Shown here: positions 8,361-15,194 of the stretch, one piece after another
Position numbering within the stretch: position 1 is the first letter of the stretch
Layout of the letters: every line of letters begins with the position of its first letter
Source: CAZDAM01 sp964503595
Lineage (GTDB): Bacteria > Muiribacteriota > UBA6191
Assembly: GCA_964503595.1 (NCBI GenBank)
Contig: CAZDAM010000072.1
Location: 1-17,844 of the forward strand
Length of the DNA stretch: 17,844 nucleotides
Direction: 5' to 3'
The notes under the pieces: model-generated
What the model was told of the DNA's origin: nothing
What the model saw: the letters and a program-made list of their open reading frames with translations, nothing else
The model's database searches: none
Program-made: the position numbers and the translations under genes

Positions 8361-9667
8361 ATCAGGCTGCCTTGAATATCCAGAAATTCTATCTTCCTCA
8401 TGGCGCAACTCTTCAGTACGTCCATCGGGAGCTTCCTTCCTTTGTCATCCGGGTTGTTTTTGAGGGAGCCGTTTTTGCCGAACCTGAAGGCAGGAACGGA
8501 CTTGCGGCTTTAAGCGCAAGAATGCTGCTTGAGGGAACCCGACATTATACCGGAATTGAACTTGCGGATGAGCTGGATGGCCTTGGGGTCGAGTGGAGCA
8601 TGGGGGGTACCAGCCTTCAGATGACGGTACTTTCTTCGCGGCAGAACGAAGTGGCCCGCCTTCTGGGTCAGATTCTGTCCGAGCCCCGGCTTCTCAAGGA
8701 AGATTTTGATAGAACCCGCAAGGAAATGGTGGAAGATCTGGGGCGGGGGCTTGAGGAAAGCGAAACCCTGGCCCAGGAGATTTTGCGTCGGCATCTGTTT
8801 GCCGGCACTTTGGCCACACGCCATCCTGCGGGAACTCCAAGAGAGCTGGAAACCATTGAACTGAGGGAAGTGAAGCAGTTTCTGGCCACTTACATGGCAG
8901 GAAGAAGCCTGAAGTTTTATGTGGCAGGGAATGTGGATATCGCTGAATTCCTGCAATGTCTTCAGCCATATCTTGAGATGCTTCCCGAGGGGCAGTTTCC
9001 GTTGCCTCCGCCAAAAATTGAACCGGTGCAACCCCCGCGCAGAATTTTCGTATATAAGGATCGCCAGCAGTCAGCCGTGCTTTTGGGGCATCCGGGAATT
9101 CGACGTCATATACCGGAATACCAGACGCTTCGGGTGGCCGATGGGATTTTTGGGCAGGCCTGTGGCCTGACAACCAGACTTGCGCAGAGATTGAGGGAAG
9201 ATCTTGGGCTCTGTTACTCCGTGGGCGGTGAGATGACCGGCTCCGCGGGAAGAATGCCGGGGATCTTTCAGATGGGCCTTGGAACTGCCGATGCAACGGT
9301 GGAAATTGCTCTCAGGGAACTCCTGAACTGCATGCGCGAGTTTGTGGAAAAGGGGCCGGGTCGGCTGGAGGTTTCTGATTCCAGAAGCTTTCTTCTGGGC
9401 TCCCTCTGTTTTGCGACAGAGACCTGCTCAAGTGTGGTTCAACTCCTTCGGGAGCTGGACATTTACGGGTTTCCTTCAGACTTTCTGAAGAGGGAGTCCG
9501 AAGCTATGGAAAAGATTCAGGTTGAGGATGTGCATGCGGCAGTTTGCAAATTCTGGAAACCTGAGGCGCTGAGTTCCGTAGTAATAGGTAGAAGTTGTCC
9601 GGCGGGTTTTGAATCCATCGAACCGGCAGAGCTGGTTGGGATGGCCCGCAAAGGGGATTTGGCATGA
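8357..9667 (+). CDS. M16-family peptidase-like protein, non-catalytic partner
   Basis: The 436-residue product has the M16 fold but no HxxEH motif: the equivalent stretch reads GLAALSARMLLEGT. The C-terminal Arg/Tyr signature typical of inactive or substrate-binding halves is present as LREDLGLCYSVGG. In M16 pairs (mitochondrial processing peptidase, PqqF-like and bacterial two-gene systems) such a subunit completes the closed chamber around the peptide while the partner supplies the zinc site. Start ATG 8357 lies within the upstream stop (ATGA), and its own stop again overlaps the next gene by 4 bases. The substrate is unknown; likely targets are unstructured peptides. Confidence 0.9.
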   Translation: MNQAALNIQKFYLPHGATLQYVHRELPSFVIRVVFEGAVFAEPEGRNGLAALSARMLLEGTRHYTGIELADELDGLGVEWSMGGTSLQMTVLSSRQNEVARLLGQILSEPRLLKEDFDRTRKEMVEDLGRGLEESETLAQEILRRHLFAGTLATRHPAGTPRELETIELREVKQFLATYMAGRSLKFYVAGNVDIAEFLQCLQPYLEMLPEGQFPLPPPKIEPVQPPRRIFVYKDRQQSAVLLGHPGIRRHIPEYQTLRVADGIFGQACGLTTRLAQRLREDLGLCYSVGGEMTGSAGRMPGIFQMGLGTADATVEIALRELLNCMREFVEKGPGRLEVSDSRSFLLGSLCFATETCSSVVQLLRELDIYGFPSDFLKRESEAMEKIQVEDVHAAVCKFWKPEALSSVVIGRSCPAGFESIEPAELVGMARKGDLA

Positions 9668-10191
9668 AACCATATGTAAGATCTGTTCTGGCGTTGTCCC
9701 TCTGTTTTGCTATTCTTCAGGCTGAAAACCCTGGAGAGGATTCTTTAGATCTGTTTTCTGGTCTGGAATTGCAGCAGCAGGACAATTTCTTGGAGCAGTC
9801 CTATGCCGATCTTGAGCGCCGGGCCGAAGAACTTACCGTTGAATTCAATGATGATGAAGCCAGAATTCTGATGAATGTGGTTTCGGAAGTGGATGGACTT
9901 CTGGAAACAGAGGATCCCCGTGCTTTTCTGGAAAGTGATCTGCAATCCAAGCTCCTGATTATTGAAAGGGACTGGGCTCAGCGTGAAGGTGCCCGTCTGG
10001 TCGTCAAACTTCTGGAGGCTGTTCGGATCAAGGCCGTGAACTATGTCCAGAATGCTCTGCTTCTGGAAAGGCTTGAGCCAGGTACGGCTGAGTACGAAGA
10101 GACCGAAGCCCGTACCCAGCGCTTCCGGGATGGCATTGTTCTGAGTAACAGGTCTTTGGAAGGTGCGGTTCACGAGGCAAGCCGCCTGTAA
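9664..10191 (+). CDS. Small exported helical protein of unknown function
   Basis: The 175-residue product begins with a signal peptide: MKPYVRS, a hydrophobic stretch LALSLCFAIL, then a likely signal peptidase I site after LQA (residue 20). The mature part is acidic and almost entirely helical, with heptad-like stretches (residues about 35-60 and 95-135) that suggest a coiled-coil or helical bundle. There is no Cys lipobox at the cleavage site and no enzymatic motif. I do not recognise a family. The ATGA overlap with the M16 partner gene places it firmly in the same operon. It could be a substrate, inhibitor or periplasmic partner of the peptidase pair, but that is inference from position only. 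Confidence 0.75.
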   Translation: MKPYVRSVLALSLCFAILQAENPGEDSLDLFSGLELQQQDNFLEQSYADLERRAEELTVEFNDDEARILMNVVSEVDGLLETEDPRAFLESDLQSKLLIIERDWAQREGARLVVKLLEAVRIKAVNYVQNALLLERLEPGTAEYEETEARTQRFRDGIVLSNRSLEGAVHEASRL

Positions 10192-10194
10192 TTC

Positions 10195-10587
10195 ATGCAG
10201 TTTCTCGGTCTTGTGACCATTGTCGTGGATGACTACGACAAAGCTCTTGAATGGTATACCCGGATCCTGGGCTTTACCCTGAAATCAGACCTTCTCCTTG
10301 AACCTGGCAAGCGCTGGGTCGTGGTGACTCCTCCCGGCTCAAAAGAGACCGGGATTCTTCTTGCTCAGGCCGAAGGCCCGTCCCAGAAAAACTCCATTGG
10401 GAATCAGACTGGTGGCCGGGTCGCTTTTTTTCTGAATACCGATGATTTTTCCTGAGACTTCTCTTTGCTCAAATAAAAAGGGGTCCGGTTTCTGGAGGAA
10501 CCCAGATATGAATCCTATGGCAGTGTTGCTGTCTTTGAGGATCTTTACGGTAACCGCTGGGATCTGATTGAGTTGAAGGAAGGCTAG
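10195..10587 (+). pseudogene. VOC/glyoxalase-family gene with two in-frame stops
   Basis: Read through, the frame encodes 130 codons, the usual length of a single VOC-domain protein (glyoxalase/bleomycin-resistance superfamily). The N-terminal half (LVTIVVDDYDKALEWYTRIL, then GGRVAFFLNTDDF) is followed by TGA at 10453-10455, then DFSLLK, TAA at 10474-10476, and an excellent C-terminal half (KGVRFLEEPRYESYGSV, then DLYGNRWDLIELKEG) all in one frame. VOC proteins bind a metal and act on small molecules; the specific reaction cannot be read here. The stop fragment alone would be 86 residues and lack the second half of the fold. It starts 3 bases after the upstream gene, and its final TAG overlaps the GTG of the next gene, showing the full frame was once translated. 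It is either a young pseudogene, a sequence error or a readthrough gene. Confidence 0.8.
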
Positions 10588-11402
10588 TGGGACTGATTGC
10601 GGCCCTTTTCGCATTTTCTCTTGTTTTTGGATTGCTGGAATTCCTGTTTCCGGCAATCTCCCGTCAGAGGCGGGGGTTTGGGGAATGGTGCTCAGATGTT
10701 CTCTGGTGGTTTTTCACCCCGCTGGTTACACGCTTCATTACCCGTTGGTCCGTCATTTTAGCGGCGGTGATTCTGGGGCTGTCCCTTGGAATTGACCTTC
10801 AGACTTTGAAGGACAAAACCTATCAGGGGTATGGCCCGTTATCGCGGCAGCCCTTGTGGCTTCAGGGGATCGAAATCCTGATTCTGGGAGATTTTCTGGC
10901 CTACTGGGTGCATCGGGCATTTCATCGCGGGTTTTTGTGGCGCTTTCATGCGATTCATCATTCCTCGGAGAATCTTGACTGGCTGGCAAGCGTGCGCCTT
11001 CATCCCATCGATGACATCGCTTCGCGGCTGGTTCGGCTTGTTTTTTTGCTGGTGGCGGGTTTTTACCCCTTTTTACTGGCAGCCTATGCTCCTTTGCTTT
11101 CCCTGCGCGGCCTTTTCCTGCATACAAACGTAAGCTGGGATTTTGGTCCTTTGAGGGGATGGCTGTCCTCGCCGAGGTTTCATCGCTGGCATCACACCAA
11201 AGAACCTGAAGGGCGGGACAAAAACTTTTCCGGCCTGTTTCCAATCTGGGACAGGATATTTGGGACCTATTACATGCCCGAAGATAGACAACCCCAGGAG
11301 TTTGGGGTCAGTGAATCTCTTCCAGAGCATTTGCCGGGGCAGTTGCTGGCGCCGTTTCAGAGAAGATTCTGGGAAAAACCGGAAAGCTTGTCACAGCATT
11401 GA
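10587..11402 (+). CDS. Fatty acid hydroxylase/sterol desaturase superfamily membrane protein
   Basis: The 271-residue product has the three histidine clusters of the di-iron superfamily PF04116: H109RAFH113, H121AIHH125 and H199RWHH203, with a further His179 in HTNVSWDFG. Hydrophobic segments at about 3-22, 55-72, 92-108 and 145-175 indicate an integral inner-membrane protein with the iron site facing the cytoplasm. Members hydroxylate or desaturate lipids, sterols, carotenoids or alkylglycerols using O2. The substrate here is unknown, and the enzyme implies at least occasional oxygen exposure. The start is GTG 10587, overlapping the upstream TAG by one base (TAGTG). The 3' end overlaps the convergent YcaQ gene by 46 bases. 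It is last in the five-gene M16 operon. Confidence 0.9.
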   Translation: MGLIAALFAFSLVFGLLEFLFPAISRQRRGFGEWCSDVLWWFFTPLVTRFITRWSVILAAVILGLSLGIDLQTLKDKTYQGYGPLSRQPLWLQGIEILILGDFLAYWVHRAFHRGFLWRFHAIHHSSENLDWLASVRLHPIDDIASRLVRLVFLLVAGFYPFLLAAYAPLLSLRGLFLHTNVSWDFGPLRGWLSSPRFHRWHHTKEPEGRDKNFSGLFPIWDRIFGTYYMPEDRQPQEFGVSESLPEHLPGQLLAPFQRRFWEKPESLSQH

Positions 11403-12493
11403 AACTGACTGAAACACTGAAGCTCTGAATGAAGCTCTTCCTGATGCCTGAGAGGATCGATTCCTTCTTCAAAATGGCAGGACAGGACATGAAGGATTCT
11501 GGATTTTCGATCCCTCTTGGCATCAAGTCTTCCGATGAATCGATCCCTGTAAAGCAGGGGAAGGGTGAAGTAGCCGAATTTTCGTTTGGCTTTGGGGGTA
11601 TAGCATTCAATCTGGTATTCAAAGTCAAAGAGACGATTGAGTTTGGCCCGATGAATCACGCTGTTATCAAAGGGGGAGAGGATTTTGACTCCTTTGGGAA
11701 GGGAGTGAGCGCCTTTGAGGGTTTCGGAGCGGGTCAACAGAAGGGGCCCCTGGCCCTCAAGCTGGACTTCAATCAGCTCTCCATCCTCGATCAGGTGGGC
11801 TGCCTCCTTGCGAATGCAGGTGGATGTTTCGCGGTTCCTCAGGTAGGAGATTTCTTCCAGGCTGGCCAGGCCGTGGGATTGCAGGGTTCTGAAAATCAGG
11901 TGGCGGCAGTATTCTTCCTGGGTGGGGACTTTTTGCAGGACCGGATCGGGCAGGATTCTTTCTGGCAGGTCGTAGACCTTATCAAAGCCGATCCGGTGGC
12001 TGACATCCAGCCTTCCTTCCATGAAAAGGCGCTCCAGAGCTTTTTTGGCGGGTTTCCAATTCCACCAGCCGCTGGTTCCGCTTTTCTTGGAATCAAAATC
12101 CCGGGAGCGAAGAGGACCTTCCATTTCGATGCGGCGCAGAACATTTTTCTCAAGCTCGGGGTCTTTGGGAAACCAGGAGGAGCTGTTTTCCCTGAATGCG
12201 TGGCGGGGGAAAAGCGAGTAGGAGTAGTCTTCCATGGGAAGAATCGAGGCGGCGTGGCTCCAGTATTCAAAAACGCTTCTCTCCTGCATTCATTCTTGCA
12301 GAAGTTCTGGTCGATAAGAGGGGTTTCTGCTCCATAGGACATGGTGATGAGCCCTTTCCACAACGGAAATGGTGTCAATCTGGACATATCCCAGAGCTGA
12401 TACGATGCCGGAATTGAGCGGAAGGGCATCGGAGAGGCTCTGGGAGCTTAAGAAGATTCGGCGGGCTTCTTTGAGGGAGAGAGAAAGCGTCAT
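11357..12493 (-). pseudogene. ycaQ: YcaQ-type winged-helix DNA glycosylase gene interrupted by an in-frame TGA
   Basis: YcaQ (HTH_42 family, AlkX) removes interstrand crosslinks and bulky alkylated bases from DNA. The first 67 codons hold the catalytic QxD motif (Gln38-Ile-Asp40 in GYVQIDTISVVERAHHHVLW). TGA at 12290-12292 then breaks the frame, and the same frame continues for 310 codons with EYWSHAASILP, YSLFPRH, the wHTH repeats and SPFDNSVIHR. Read through, the total of about 378 codons is near normal for the family. The stop replaces one residue in LLQE-*-MQERSVF; a Trp codon (TGG) would fit. ATG directly follows TGA, so a separate downstream polypeptide could be made, but it would lack the catalytic residues. 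The start taken is ATG 12493, giving MTLSLSLKEARRIF; 12508 is an alternative. It converges on the desaturase gene. Confidence 0.82.
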
Positions 12494-12519
12494 GAGGGAA
12501 TTATACATCCTTTGGTGTC

Positions 12520-12547
12520 TTGCCACTCGACGAAAGCCTGTGATAGA
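12520..12547 (+). promoter_or_regulatory. Possible promoter for the BMC operon
   Basis: TTGCCA (12520-12525), a 16-base spacer and GATAGA (12542-12547) form a weak sigma-70-like pair just upstream of the ycaQ start, pointing toward the BMC genes. It is the best candidate I see in the 262-base gap, but the match is modest. Confidence 0.25.
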
Positions 12548-12644
12548 GTCCGTGATGCCTGCGGTATTCGTGAATCTGGTACATTTTTTGGGGCCTTCAT
12601 CTTATGAGTCAGGAAGCTACTTTTGGTTTTCCAAAGTGCTATCC

Positions 12645-12665
12645 GCCTGTTTCCTTGAAACAGGC
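12645..12665 (+). promoter_or_regulatory. Perfect 9-bp hairpin in the BMC operon leader
   Basis: GCCTGTTTC-CTT-GAAACAGGC is a perfect 9-bp stem with a 3-base loop, about 90 bases before the BMC-H start. A weaker stem (TTTTGG / CCAAAG, around 12621-12636) precedes it. No T-run follows, so it is not a standard terminator. It may be a leader RNA structure or an operator for a regulator binding a palindrome. Confidence 0.45.
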
Positions 12666-12742
12666 CTCCAGAAGCCAGAGGGACGGTATCGCGGGTTTTA
12701 ATTCATGGCTCGGCGTGCGTCCGGGCCTTCTTCTTTCCTGAT

Positions 12743-12748
12743 GGAGGA
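12743..12748 (+). promoter_or_regulatory. Ribosome-binding site deciding the BMC-H start
   Basis: GGAGGA ends 7 bases before ATG 12756. In-frame ATGs at 12741 and 12750 overlap or crowd it, so 12756 is the likely start. Confidence 0.7.
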
Positions 12749-12755
12749 TATGAAT

Positions 12756-13058
12756 ATGCAAGGTCATGGCGAAGCGCTTGGAATGATTGAAACCAAAGGA
12801 TTCGTGGGTCTGGTGGAAGCCTCTGATGCTATGTGCAAGGCTGCCAATGTAACCCTGGTTGGCTGGGAAAAAATCGGCGGAGGATTTGTTACTGCAATTA
12901 TTCGTGGTGATGTAGCTGCCGTGAAAGCTGCCACCGATGCAGGTGCCGCTGCTGCCAACCGCGTTGGAGAACTGATTTCCGTTCATGTAATCCCACGCCC
13001 TCATTCCAATCTGGAAACTGTATTCGGCATTACTGGTCAGGCCGCTGGCAAGAAGTAA
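12756..13058 (+). CDS. BMC-H microcompartment shell hexamer protein
   Basis: The 100-residue product is a complete single BMC domain (PF00936, PduA/EutM/CcmK type), which forms the flat hexameric facets of the protein shell. Diagnostic stretches are ALGMIETKGFVGLVEASDAM at residues 6-25, the pore loop in WEKIGGGFVTAIIRGDV, and the conserved C-terminal VHVIPRPHSNLE. The pore sequence IGGG is small and neutral, which in the family suits passage of small polar metabolites. The TGATGGAGGATATGAATATG leader contains several ATGs; the GGAGG favours the third. It is first in a tight operon with two BMC-P genes, an aldehyde dehydrogenase and an RpiB homologue. No BMC-T gene is present. Confidence 0.95.
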   Translation: MQGHGEALGMIETKGFVGLVEASDAMCKAANVTLVGWEKIGGGFVTAIIRGDVAAVKAATDAGAAAANRVGELISVHVIPRPHSNLETVFGITGQAAGKK

Positions 13059-13061
13059 TCC

Positions 13062-13337
13062 ATGAAAATCGGCAAAGTCGCCGGTACGGTGGTCTGCTCC
13101 GTGAAGGACCGCCGCCTGGAGGGCATGAAGCTTCTCGTTCTTCAGGAATATACGCTACGTCGTGAACCGACCCAGTCCTTTGTTGTGGCCGCGGATACAG
13201 TCCAGGCCGGTATCGGGGACTGGGTGCTGTTCGCCTCGGGCAGTTCGGCACGCAATACGGAAAAAACCACGGGCAAGGCAGTCGATTGCGCCATCATTGC
13301 CATTGTGGACTCTATCCATTTGAACGAGGAGAGCTGA
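13062..13337 (+). CDS. BMC-P (EutN/CcmL-type) shell pentamer protein, canonical copy
   Basis: This 91-residue protein belongs to EutN/CcmL/PduN (PF03319), whose pentamers cap the vertices of the BMC shell. The start MKIGKVAGTVVCSVKDRRLEG, the middle KLLVLQEYTL and the signature GIGDWVLFASGSSARN are all conserved, including the Gly-Ser-Ser-Ala-Arg loop. The C-terminus AIIAIVDSI is the usual final beta strand. Start ATG is 3 bases after the BMC-H stop. Its stop is 1 base before the aldehyde dehydrogenase ATG, and AGGAGAG for that gene lies inside its last codons. Confidence 0.93.
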   Translation: MKIGKVAGTVVCSVKDRRLEGMKLLVLQEYTLRREPTQSFVVAADTVQAGIGDWVLFASGSSARNTEKTTGKAVDCAIIAIVDSIHLNEES

Positions 13338-13338
13338 G

Positions 13339-14751
13339 ATGGCTTTCACACGGGATGATATCGCCGAAGTCGTCAGTCGGGTTGTGGATGAACTGACTCA
13401 CCGCCAGAGTCCGGCCCCGTCGGCAAAAACAGAGACTTCCGGGAAAAGTCTGGGAGCCTGTTCGTCAGTCGCAGAGGCAGTGAGCCGTGCCCAGAAAGCA
13501 TTTGCGGCCTTCCGCAAGGTGGATCTGAACAAACGCCGCCGAATCATTGCCCGTATTCGGGAACTGGGTCATCAGCATCTGGAAGAGATTGCCCGCATGG
13601 GGCATGAAGAAACCGGCCTTGGGCGCTTTGAGGATAAAATCGAGAAGAACCGGCTGGTTCTGGATAAAACTCCGGGAATCGAGGATCTTCAGCCTTTGAG
13701 TTTTTCCGGAGACGATGGTCTGACCCTGATTGAGGGGGCTCCTTATGGAGTGATTGGAGCCATCACCCCAACAACCAATCCCACAGAAACCATCTTCTGC
13801 AATGCAATTGGAATGGTGTCTTCTGGAAATGCGGTTGTTTTCAATGCCCATCCCCGTGCCAAGAACTGCTGTAATTTCGCGGTTCACCTGATCAATCAGG
13901 CAATTCTTGAAAATGGCGGACCGGATGGTCTGGTCAATATCATCGCCTCTCCTACTCAGGAATCTGCCCAGGACCTGATGTCCCATCCCGGAATCCGTCT
14001 GCTGGTGGTCACGGGTGGAGGCGGCATTGTGAAAGCTGCCTTTGCCTCAGGCAAGAAAGTGATTGCGGCTGGTCCGGGAAACCCTCCTGCCATTGTGGAT
14101 GAAACCGCCGATCTGGATCAGGCAGCAAAGAACATCATTCTGGGAGCCACTTTAGACAACAATATTCTCTGCATTGCCGAGAAGGAAATTTTTGTGGTGG
14201 ATTCCGTAGCGGACGCCTTCATTGAGGCCTTGAAACGAAATGGTGCCTATCAGGTGATTGGTTCCAACCGTCAGAAGCTGGAAAACCTGATTTTCCATGA
14301 CAACCATTTTGACGCGGATCTGATTGGGCAGAATGCCGGAAAGATCCTCCAGAAAATCGGGATTCAGTGTGATGAAAACCTCCGGCTGGCTTTCATGGAA
14401 ACGGATAAGGACCACTTTCTGGTTCAGAAAGAGCAGATGATGCCGGTTCTCCCGGTTGTGCGCTGTCCCGATGTGAAGACCGCGATTGACTGGGCTGTGG
14501 AAGCTGAACACGGGAATTGCCACACGGCTACCATGCACTCCCGCAATCTGGATGCCCTGCATGAAATGGCCGTACGCAGCGATTGCTCCATTTTTGTGAA
14601 GAATGGTCCCAGCTGTGCCGGACTGGGTTACGGTGGAGAAGGTTTTACAACGATGTCGATTGCATCTCCTACGGGAGAAGGTATTACCAGCGCAAAAACC
14701 TTTACCCGCTCCCGCCGCTGCGTTCTGCGCGGACATTTCAGGATCGTCTGA
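13339..14751 (+). CDS. CoA-acylating aldehyde dehydrogenase, BMC-targeted (PduP/EutE-like)
   Basis: The enzyme oxidises an aldehyde to acyl-CoA with NAD+ and CoA inside the microcompartment. The 470-residue length is typical of PduP/EutE. Residues 3-22 (FTRDDIAEVVSRVVDELTHR) form a short amphipathic helix followed by a Pro/Ser/Thr/Lys linker to about residue 38. This is the classic N-terminal encapsulation peptide that binds cargo to the shell. The catalytic Cys is Cys278 in LDNNILCIAEKE. Cofactor-binding and structural motifs include GVIGAITPTTNPTE, VVTGGGGIVKAA and AAGPGNPPAIVDE. GAGGAG-type ribosome-binding site and ATG 13339 define the start. The stop TGA overlaps the RpiB ATG by one base. 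The substrate depends on the missing signature enzyme; acetaldehyde, propionaldehyde or lactaldehyde are all possible. Confidence 0.95.
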   Translation: MAFTRDDIAEVVSRVVDELTHRQSPAPSAKTETSGKSLGACSSVAEAVSRAQKAFAAFRKVDLNKRRRIIARIRELGHQHLEEIARMGHEETGLGRFEDKIEKNRLVLDKTPGIEDLQPLSFSGDDGLTLIEGAPYGVIGAITPTTNPTETIFCNAIGMVSSGNAVVFNAHPRAKNCCNFAVHLINQAILENGGPDGLVNIIASPTQESAQDLMSHPGIRLLVVTGGGGIVKAAFASGKKVIAAGPGNPPAIVDETADLDQAAKNIILGATLDNNILCIAEKEIFVVDSVADAFIEALKRNGAYQVIGSNRQKLENLIFHDNHFDADLIGQNAGKILQKIGIQCDENLRLAFMETDKDHFLVQKEQMMPVLPVVRCPDVKTAIDWAVEAEHGNCHTATMHSRNLDALHEMAVRSDCSIFVKNGPSCAGLGYGGEGFTTMSIASPTGEGITSAKTFTRSRRCVLRGHFRIV

Positions 14752-15194
14752 TGCGCATTGCAATTGCTTCCGATCATGGTGGCTACCGGATGAAGGAAGT
14801 CCTGAAGCCCTATCTTGAGGAACTGGGTCACGAAGTGGATGACTGTGGTCCCTGGAACACCGATTCCGTGGATTATCCGGATTTTGCCATCATGGTTGCC
14901 CGCCAGGTTTCCGCAGGTCTTGTGGATGTCGGAATCATGATTGATGGAGTTGGAATCGGCTCCACGATGGCAGCAAATCGGATCAAAGGGGTTCGCTGTG
15001 CCCTTTGCTATGATGATTTCACCGCCAAGAACTCCCGGGATCACAACTATGCCAACATGCTTTGTGTTGGTGGTCAGACGATTGGTGATGCCCTGGCCAA
15101 GGCGATTGTAAAGCGCTTTTTGGAAACTCCCTACGGAGAAGAGCGACACGGCAAAAGGGTTGCCAAATTCATGGCCCTGGATGAAGAGATCTGA
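14751..15194 (+). CDS. RpiB/LacAB-family sugar-phosphate isomerase with altered active site
   Basis: The 147-residue product is clearly of the RpiB/LacA/LacB family, which interconverts aldose and ketose phosphates such as ribose 5-phosphate and ribulose 5-phosphate. Conserved parts are ASDHGGYRMK (Asp8, His9), TDSVDYPDFA, AANRIKGVRCAL, SRDHNYANMLCVGG (His98) and the C-terminal ERHGKRV. However, the catalytic loop, ILICGTGIG with Cys66 and Thr68 in E. coli RpiB, reads IMIDGVGIGS here: Asp65 replaces Cys and Val67 replaces Thr. The alternative catalytic Glu of mycobacterial RpiB is also absent (Ser71). Either Asp acts as the base, the substrate differs, or activity is lost. Overlaps of one base with both neighbours (TGATG) show translational coupling. 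RpiB homologues occur in sugar-phosphate-utilising BMC loci. Confidence 0.92.
   Translation: MRIAIASDHGGYRMKEVLKPYLEELGHEVDDCGPWNTDSVDYPDFAIMVARQVSAGLVDVGIMIDGVGIGSTMAANRIKGVRCALCYDDFTAKNSRDHNYANMLCVGGQTIGDALAKAIVKRFLETPYGEERHGKRVAKFMALDEEI

Noticed and set aside
11429..12337. 302-codon open frame on the plus strand
   Set aside because: It is antisense to the YcaQ reading frame, whose family motifs are clear. Its own product is Gly/Phe-rich with no recognisable domain.
12645..12665. Intrinsic terminator before the BMC operon
   Set aside because: The stem is perfect but is followed by CTCCAGAAG rather than a T-run, so it was recorded as a leader structure instead.
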